Assembly (NCBI GenBank): GCA_020025035.1
Contig: JAHHSU010000020.1
Coordinates: 1 to 19,200 of the forward strand
From: Thomasclavelia sp.
Lineage (GTDB): Bacteria; Bacillota_I; Bacilli_A; Erysipelotrichales; Coprobacillaceae
DNA length: 19,200 nucleotides
Direction: 5' to 3'
Shown piece after piece: positions 14,177-19,200 of this stretch; positions within the stretch are counted from its first letter, which is position 1, and the number at the start of each line of letters is the position of its first letter. Made by a program: the position numbers and the translations under genes. Under the pieces are notes generated by a model that saw only the letters and a program-made list of their open reading frames with translations, was not told the origin of the DNA and ran no database searches.

Positions 14177-16923
14177 TCTATTACATCATGACAACGTAAA
14201 CATATTTCTTCATTATACATTTGTTCTGTAGTAAACATACTCCAACATCTAGCGCATACATGACCATCAAATTTTTTAACTTTGATATAACATGAATCAA
14301 ACTCCTCTAATCCATTAAAATCATCTACAATATCACACCAAGATACAATAAACATTTGTTTAAACGAATCAGATAATTGAACTACCTCTTTTACTTCAGG
14401 TTTTAAAGCAATTGTTAGCTTAGCTTCTAGAGATTTTCCGATTAATTTTTCATTTCTTTTTAATTCTAAAGCTTTTAACACATCTTTTCTAACTTCTAAA
14501 AACTGTAAGAATAACTGTTGTATTTTATCTTCATCTGGAATTGGTAATAATTCTGGTGCTTTTTCTAATGCAATCGATACTTGCTTTTGATCATTAAAAT
14601 CAAAATAGTCATGTAATTCTTCTGTTGTAAATACTAAGATTGGTGCTAATAAACGCACAAGTGTTTGAATATTATAATAAAATACTGTTTGAACTTGTCT
14701 TCTTCTAAGATTATTTTCTTTTTCAATATATAATATATCCTTTGTAAAATCTCCATAAAAAGAGCTTAAAGTATTAATCATATAATTTGTTAACAAATGA
14801 GTAACTTCAGCAAAATCATAGTTATCATATGATTTTTTTGTTGCTTTAATTACTTGATTTAATTCAGATAATACATATTTATCGACTAATTCTAAACGAT
14901 CTATTTCTACAAGATGTTCTACCTTAAATCCATTTAAATTTCCATGTAAGAATCGTAGTGTATTTCTTATTTTACGATAATTTTCTGAAACTTGCTTCAT
15001 GATTTCATCTGAAATACGTACATCTTGTTGATACGCAACAGATGCTACCCATAATCGAACAACGTCTGCACCATATTGATTTACAAGCTTTACTGGATCA
15101 ACAGTATTTCCAATTGATTTAGACATTTTATTTCCTTTACCATCTAATACCATCCCATGAGACAATACTGTTTTATATGGTGCTTTTCCATAAATTGCTG
15201 TTCCTGTAATTAATGAAGAATTAAACCAACCACGATATTGATCACTTCCTTCAAAATATAAATCTGCAGGATATTGATGTAACCTTTCTTTCATTACTCC
15301 AGTATGACTTGATCCAGAATCAAACCAAACATCCATAATATCAGTTTCTTTTTTAAAAATTCCATTTGGTGAATGTGCATTTGTATAACCTTTAGGTAAT
15401 AAAAACGTTTCGTCCTTTTCAAACCAAATATTAGAACCATATTCTCTAAATAAATTAGAAATATGTTGGAATACATTTTTATCCATTACAGGTGTACCAT
15501 CCTCACAATAGAAAATAGGAATTGGAACTCCCCATGCCCTTTGTCTTGAAATACACCAATCTCCTCTATCTTTAATCATATTATATAAACGGATATGCCC
15601 CCATGGATTAATCCAATTAGTATTATCAATTTCTTTTAATAATTGATCTCTAATTTTATCAACTGAACAAAACCATTGTGCTGTCGCTCTAAAAATAACT
15701 GGTTTTTTTGTTCGCCAATCATGTGGATAAGAGTGTGTAATGAATTCTAAATGTAAAAGATGTCCTAACTTCTCTAACGTCTCTCCAACTATTTTATTTG
15801 CTTTTTCAACATGTTGTCCCTTTAAAAATTCTCCAGCCTCAGCAAGCATTAATCCTCTATCATCAACTGGGCATAATACTGGTAAATCATACTTCATTCC
15901 AACATTAAAATCATCTACCCCATGTCCTGGCGCAGTATGAACACAACCTGTTCCTGCATCCTCTGTAACATGATCTCCTACAATGACTAATGTATCACGC
16001 AAATAATATTCATCAATGGATGCAAATGGATGTGTACATACAATGTATTCTAATTCTTTTCCATGATATGTTTTTAAAATCTTATAATTTTCTAATCCAA
16101 ATTTATCACATAATTCAGATACTTTACTTTCAAGCATAATTAATTTTCCTTTAGTCGTATCCACTACTGCATACTTTAAATCTGGATTTAAGCAAATCCC
16201 TGTATTTGCAGGAATTGTCCATGGAGTTGTTGTCCATATAACAAACTTTTCATCGCCATCTAATATTCCTTTTCCATCTTTTACATCAAATGTAACAAAA
16301 ATAGTTGGTGATTTAACATCATGATATTCTATTTCTGCTTCTGCTAATGCTGATTCTGATGAATATGACCAATATACTGGTTTTTTCCCTTTATAGATTA
16401 ATCCATCTAATGCCATTTTCGCAAAAACGTCAATTTGATTTGCCTCAAAACTTGGATGTAAGGTAAGATAAGGATGATGGTAATCAGCCATAGTTCCCAT
16501 TCTAATAAGTTGTTCTTTTTGTTTTTCAACTTGCTCTAATGCATACTCTTTACATTTATTTCTAAAATCAACAATATTCATTTCTTTTCGGTTTACACCT
16601 AATTTTTGAATTGCTGATTCAATAGGAAGTCCATGTGTATCCCATCCTGGAATAAAGTGAACATAGTATCCATTCATTTGTTTATGACGTACAATAATAT
16701 CTTTAATTACCTTATTTAACATATGACCTATATGCATATTTCCATTAGCATATGGTGGGCCATCATGAAATACAAAATCTTCATTCCCCTTAGTTTTTTC
16801 ATCTACTAAATGAAATAAATCCATTTTTTCCCATCTATCAATAAATTGAGGTTCTTTTTTAGGGAGATTCCCTCTCATTTCAAATTCTGTTTTTGGCATT
16901 AATAATGTATCTTTATAATTCAT
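14170..16923 (-). CDS. ileS: Isoleucyl-tRNA synthetase
   Basis: This 917-residue class I synthetase charges tRNA-Ile. The signature HIGH is in PPYANGNMHIGHMLNK (64-67) and KMSKS is at 600-604 in GKGNKMSKSIGN. The editing (CP1) region contains FVIWTTTPWTIPANTGI (~228-244) and GTGCVHTAPGHGVDDF (~325-340). The C-terminus has the zinc finger C-x2-C...C-x2-C (Cys890, 893, 908, 911), the bacterial IleS1 form. AAGGAGG precedes the start. Expression is controlled by a T-box leader, and the hairpin at the stop codon ends the unit. Confidence 0.97.
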   Translation of the reverse strand: MNYKDTLLMPKTEFEMRGNLPKKEPQFIDRWEKMDLFHLVDEKTKGNEDFVFHDGPPYANGNMHIGHMLNKVIKDIIVRHKQMNGYYVHFIPGWDTHGLPIESAIQKLGVNRKEMNIVDFRNKCKEYALEQVEKQKEQLIRMGTMADYHHPYLTLHPSFEANQIDVFAKMALDGLIYKGKKPVYWSYSSESALAEAEIEYHDVKSPTIFVTFDVKDGKGILDGDEKFVIWTTTPWTIPANTGICLNPDLKYAVVDTTKGKLIMLESKVSELCDKFGLENYKILKTYHGKELEYIVCTHPFASIDEYYLRDTLVIVGDHVTEDAGTGCVHTAPGHGVDDFNVGMKYDLPVLCPVDDRGLMLAEAGEFLKGQHVEKANKIVGETLEKLGHLLHLEFITHSYPHDWRTKKPVIFRATAQWFCSVDKIRDQLLKEIDNTNWINPWGHIRLYNMIKDRGDWCISRQRAWGVPIPIFYCEDGTPVMDKNVFQHISNLFREYGSNIWFEKDETFLLPKGYTNAHSPNGIFKKETDIMDVWFDSGSSHTGVMKERLHQYPADLYFEGSDQYRGWFNSSLITGTAIYGKAPYKTVLSHGMVLDGKGNKMSKSIGNTVDPVKLVNQYGADVVRLWVASVAYQQDVRISDEIMKQVSENYRKIRNTLRFLHGNLNGFKVEHLVEIDRLELVDKYVLSELNQVIKATKKSYDNYDFAEVTHLLTNYMINTLSSFYGDFTKDILYIEKENNLRRRQVQTVFYYNIQTLVRLLAPILVFTTEELHDYFDFNDQKQVSIALEKAPELLPIPDEDKIQQLFLQFLEVRKDVLKALELKRNEKLIGKSLEAKLTIALKPEVKEVVQLSDSFKQMFIVSWCDIVDDFNGLEEFDSCYIKVKKFDGHVCARCWSMFTTEQMYNEEICLRCHDVIEG

Positions 16924-16945
16924 CTTTTTTTCCTCCTTATATAAA

Positions 16946-17150
16946 ATTAAAAGACCTCCTTAAAAAGGACGTCTTTAACGCGGTACCACCTTCATTCATG
17001 ATATCATCATGCACTTTTCATCTTAACGCGATTAACGACACACCTCTACTATATTCAAGGGGCAATTCCAGAGTGATACAATATCATTATCATTGTTAAT
17101 TTTCACCATCCATTAACTCTCTATAAACTTTAATGATATCCTGTCTCCTT
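16946..17150 (-). ncRNA. T-box riboswitch leader of ileS
   Basis: Between divIVA and ileS lies a leader of about 200 bases with the T-box consensus AAGGTGGTACCGCG (minus strand, ~16979-16993), the sequence that pairs with the acceptor end of uncharged tRNA. Upstream, AGAGAG (17117-17122) followed by GGTGAAA is the usual Stem I motif. Its base helix pairs 17131-17140 with 17080-17089. Downstream, AAAGACGTCCTT / AAGGAGGTCTTT (16949-16976) forms the terminator with a U-rich tail. The downstream gene makes tRNA-Ile the effector; I could not pin the specifier codon. A possible -35 TTGACG (17173-17178) lies in the end of divIVA, with a weak -10. Confidence 0.92.
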
Positions 17151-17161
17151 CACAATATTTA

Positions 17162-17611
17162 TTATTCACTTTCGTCAACTAATTCATTTTCTTCATTAAT
17201 TAATATAAATACTTCAGAATTATCAATTGTCTCCATTAATTCCTTAGACATTTTTTCAATATTTGCTCTAAAAGCAATTGCTTGATCTTTATATCCTTCT
17301 ACTTCTTTATTTAGATCATGGACATAATCTAATGATTCTTTTAAAATCATATTTGCATTCTTCTTTGCCTTTTCTATTAAAGTACTTGCTTCTTTTAAAG
17401 CTAATCGTGCAATCTCTTCATTAGTTCTATCATTGATATTTACTCTATGTTGAAGAAGTTCTAATTGCTTTAAAGCATCTTCATGTTCTTTTTTTAGTTT
17501 AGAAATTTCTTCATCTTTTGAACGTATTATAGAATCATAATTTTGTATCATAGTATTTACTTGTTTTTTATTTAACCCAAATAATTGTTTTTTACAACTT
17601 ACATTTGCCAC
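17162..17611 (-). CDS. divIVA: DivIVA-like cell-division/polarity protein
   Basis: This 149-residue protein belongs to the DivIVA/GpsB family, membrane-curvature-binding coiled-coil scaffolds at the septum and poles. The conserved N-terminus reads KKQLFGLNKKQVNTMIQNYDSII (compare F.....GY....VD.FL). It is followed by two coiled coils, SKDEEISKLKKEHEDALKQLELLQ and a longer C-terminal one. The end is acidic. A GTG at 17611 is preferred as start because AGGTGG lies five bases upstream and the protein then begins right at the family's N-terminus. A longer ATG start at 17650 has no ribosome site and would run 29 bases into ylmH. Its place between ylmH and ileS is the standard order. Confidence 0.88.
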   Translation of the reverse strand: MANVSCKKQLFGLNKKQVNTMIQNYDSIIRSKDEEISKLKKEHEDALKQLELLQHRVNINDRTNEEIARLALKEASTLIEKAKKNANMILKESLDYVHDLNKEVEGYKDQAIAFRANIEKMSKELMETIDNSEVFILINEENELVDESE

Positions 17612-17621
17612 TTGCTCCACC

Positions 17622-18389
17622 TCACTTATAAAAATAACATTCAATGACATAGTTATTGTTTCTAGTAGTCTTATTTAAATAAACAATTTTAACTCTCCCA
17701 TATTTTCTTAAGGATATTACATCATCATTATGACATAAAAAATCACTTTCGACAACTACTTTATGGTTCACTTTAACATATCCTGCATGAATATATTTTT
17801 TTGATATACTTCTAGATATCTTATAAATTGCAGATAACAACACATCAATGCGATAGGAAGCAACAATAATTTGTCTTACATCAAAATCATTGTGTGCTTC
17901 TACTATTTTATTTTCATTTTGAATGATAACTGTTGTTTTCTTTATTTTTGTTACTTCCATTTGAACCAAAGAAGATATTTTTTGATTACAAGCAACAAAA
18001 ATAGTCCCTTGATGAACTACAATATCTCCAAACATATGTCTTTTTATATTAGTGGACATCAATGCTCCAAGTACATCTGCATGTGTAATATTTGTAAATT
18101 GTTGTTTGTAATGAATGGTTAATACATCTATTTGAAAATCATCTAAACTAATTATAAAGTACTTAGGAGCAATAATTGCTCGCTTATTTTCAGAGTTTCG
18201 TATTCCTCCATCAAATACAACTTGTAACTCATCATATGAATTCACAAGTGATTGTACTATTTTTTGATGATATGGAGATAAAAATTCTGTTAAAACAAAA
18301 GTTTGATAATCTATACAATGTAAAATATGATGAAGAATTTTTTGAACAAACTGTTCTTCTCCTTTAAAATGTATATCAATATGTTCCAT
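17622..18389 (-). CDS. ylmH: YlmH-type S4-domain RNA-binding protein
   Basis: This 255-residue protein matches the YlmH family in length and layout. The N-terminal part has FLSPYHQKIVQSL and VVFDGGIRNSENKRAIIAPKY, the middle has ALMSTNIKRHMFGDIVVHQG, and the C-terminus has an S4 RNA-binding domain (SRSISKKYIHAGYVKVNHKVV). YlmH proteins are linked to cell division and, in recent work, to ribosome rescue as RqcP-like factors binding nascent-chain/tRNA complexes. The ATG at 18389 has no Shine-Dalgarno: a hairpin and T7 tract occupy the spot. No better in-frame start is visible and the family N-terminus fits. It follows sepF; ylmG, usually between them, is absent. Confidence 0.88.
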   Translation of the reverse strand: MEHIDIHFKGEEQFVQKILHHILHCIDYQTFVLTEFLSPYHQKIVQSLVNSYDELQVVFDGGIRNSENKRAIIAPKYFIISLDDFQIDVLTIHYKQQFTNITHADVLGALMSTNIKRHMFGDIVVHQGTIFVACNQKISSLVQMEVTKIKKTTVIIQNENKIVEAHNDFDVRQIIVASYRIDVLLSAIYKISRSISKKYIHAGYVKVNHKVVVESDFLCHNDDVISLRKYGRVKIVYLNKTTRNNNYVIECYFYK

Positions 18390-18391
18390 AG

Positions 18392-18416
18392 AAAAAAAGA
18401 AGCATATGCTTCATTT
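18392..18416 (-). terminator. Terminator-like hairpin between sepF and ylmH
   Basis: The palindrome GAAGCATATGCTTC (stem GAAGC/GCTTC, loop ATAT) is followed on the minus strand by seven T. It begins three bases after the sepF stop and ends two bases before the ylmH ATG. It looks like an intrinsic terminator or attenuator. Confidence 0.65.
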
Positions 18417-18418
18417 TA

Positions 18419-18847
18419 CTATCCTTCTATTTCTTCAGAATCGTCCATTGTAATTTTACCATCTACCCCAATATTCTTTGGCGTACATAAAAATATTTTA
18501 GGACCAATCTTTTGAATATCTCCATCAATGGCAAAGATAACACCACTTAAAAAATCAATAACACGTTTTGATTGTTCTTTTTGTAATCGATGTAAATTTA
18601 CAACAGCAGCTTTTTTTTGTTTCAAGAAATTTGCAATATCTTGTGTTTCACTATATGCTCTAGGTTCAAATAAAACAAGTTGACTATCTTTAGAACCTCC
18701 AAATTTTTTTACTGCCTCTGCAGTTTTTACAGAATGTGGCTTTTCAAAAATACTACTTGTTTTTGGTTCAACATCTATTTCATCAGAAAAATCTTCTGCC
18801 ATTTCTTCTTCGTCAGTTGCAAAAATCCAATCTTTAAATTTACCCAT
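18419..18847 (-). CDS. sepF: Cell division protein SepF
   Basis: This 142-residue SepF tethers FtsZ filaments to the membrane and aligns the ring. An amphipathic N-terminus (MGKFKDWIF) is followed by an acidic linker, then the SepF core DSQLVLFEPRAYSETQDIANFLKQKKAAVVNLHRLQKEQSKRVIDFLSGVIFAIDGDIQKIGPKIFLCTPKNI. The start at 18847 is chosen over 18868 because AGGAGG lies seven bases upstream and SepF proteins begin MG-x-K. A good promoter lies upstream. The gene leads the division cluster here, without ylmE/ylmG. Confidence 0.93.
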   Translation of the reverse strand: MGKFKDWIFATDEEEMAEDFSDEIDVEPKTSSIFEKPHSVKTAEAVKKFGGSKDSQLVLFEPRAYSETQDIANFLKQKKAAVVNLHRLQKEQSKRVIDFLSGVIFAIDGDIQKIGPKIFLCTPKNIGVDGKITMDDSEEIEG

Positions 18848-18877
18848 GATATAACCTCCTAATGACAATTCCTATTC

Positions 18878-18906
18878 ATTATATCATACTATTTTTTAAA
18901 TTACAA
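18878..18906 (-). promoter_or_regulatory. sepF promoter
   Basis: On the minus strand TTGTAA (18901-18906), a 17-base spacer and TATAAT (18878-18883) with a preceding TG (extended -10) lie ~30 bases before the sepF start. It lies between sepF and the IS30 remnant. Confidence 0.7.
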
Positions 18907-18952
18907 TTTTTTCACCTCAAAATAAAAAAGGTATAAATTGCAATAGTAAGTG

Positions 18953-19200
18953 TCAGTATGAACCATAAAGTTTCTCGTACATATAATTAGCTGACTTTCC
19001 ATCAAATATCTTTCTTGGATATTCATTCATAAATTTCTCTATTTGCTTAATTGTTTCCTTACTATATTTTGATATATCTTCTCCTTTTGGTATAAATCTT
19101 CTTATCAATTTATTATTATTTTCATTACTTCCTCTTTCATATGAACAATAATTATGCGCATAAAAATACTGTATCCCCATTTCTTCTATTGCTTTAGAAT
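18953..19200 (-). mobile_element. IS30-family transposase, C-terminal part (runs off the window)
   Basis: The frame is open to the right edge with no start inside the safe region; it reads SKAIEEMGIQYFYAHNYCSYERGSNENNNKLIRRFIPKG and ends NEYPRKIFDGKSANYMYEKLYG. This is the C-terminal DDE segment of IS30-type transposases: the ERGSNENNNKLIR block contains the catalytic Glu, and N-x-x-PRK is typical. The ATG at 19180 is internal. Between its stop and the sepF promoter, ~18930-18952 (GGTATAAATTGCAATAGTAAG) is a likely terminal inverted repeat, but the partner end is outside the window. Whether the element is intact cannot be judged. Confidence 0.85.

Noticed and set aside
15740..17099. Short plus-strand open frames opposite ileS and over the T-box
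   Set aside because: They are antisense to strong coding or riboswitch sequence, with no ribosome sites or protein-like composition.
17612..17650. Longer divIVA start at 17650
   Set aside because: No ribosome site, runs into ylmH, and adds residues absent from the family N-terminus.
1..19200. CRISPR arrays, tRNA or rRNA genes
   Set aside because: No regularly spaced repeats and no cloverleaf or rRNA-like sequence were seen on either strand.

Overview
The window is AT-rich DNA from a low-GC Gram-positive bacterium. The gene set fits a gut-associated member of the Bacillota, probably Erysipelotrichia / Coprobacillaceae, but this is inferred from gene style and not proven. Supporting signs are a sepF-ylmH-divIVA-ileS-lspA-rluD cell-division/housekeeping run, a T-box in front of ileS, strong AGGAGG ribosome sites, abundant AraC regulators, and IS3 and IS30 fragments.

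Positions 1-6240 form an amino-sugar island. An AraC regulator (plus strand) converges on an agaS-yajC pair (minus strand). agaS is divergent from a nagA-type deacetylase, which overlaps a small membrane-protein gene. A gatZ/kbaZ-type tagatose-bisphosphate aldolase subunit follows. Together these cover deacetylation, deamination/isomerisation and aldol cleavage of N-acetylgalactosamine-6-phosphate (or a related sugar). No PTS, kinase or catalytic GatY subunit is present here. The agaS/nagA intergenic region holds a perfect 15-bp direct repeat with a 21-bp period abutting the agaS -35 box, the classic geometry of an AraC-family operator.

Positions 6240-7147 are a scar: an N-terminal antiterminator-type HTH remnant joined to a truncated IS3 transposase and then to a small membrane-protein tail, followed by gene-free AT-rich DNA.

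Positions 7148-12205 are the most interesting part. A three-gene minus-strand operon encodes a GPH-family symporter, an alpha/beta-hydrolase and a 641-residue Old Yellow Enzyme/FAD/4Fe-4S reductase. The operon is divergent from its own AraC regulator. The reductase carries HGDR at residues 164-167 (from the preferred ATG), the signature I recall for the gut bilirubin reductase BilR. I read this as a candidate import, ester-cleavage and reduction system, possibly for bilirubin glucuronides, which are acyl esters. The substrate is a hypothesis.

Positions 12216-18847 (minus strand) are housekeeping: sepF, ylmH, divIVA, T-box-ileS, lspA-rluD and dCMP deaminase. An intrinsic-terminator-like hairpin sits immediately before the ylmH start, where no Shine-Dalgarno site is visible. 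The right edge is the C-terminal end of an IS30-family transposase that lies just upstream of the sepF promoter.
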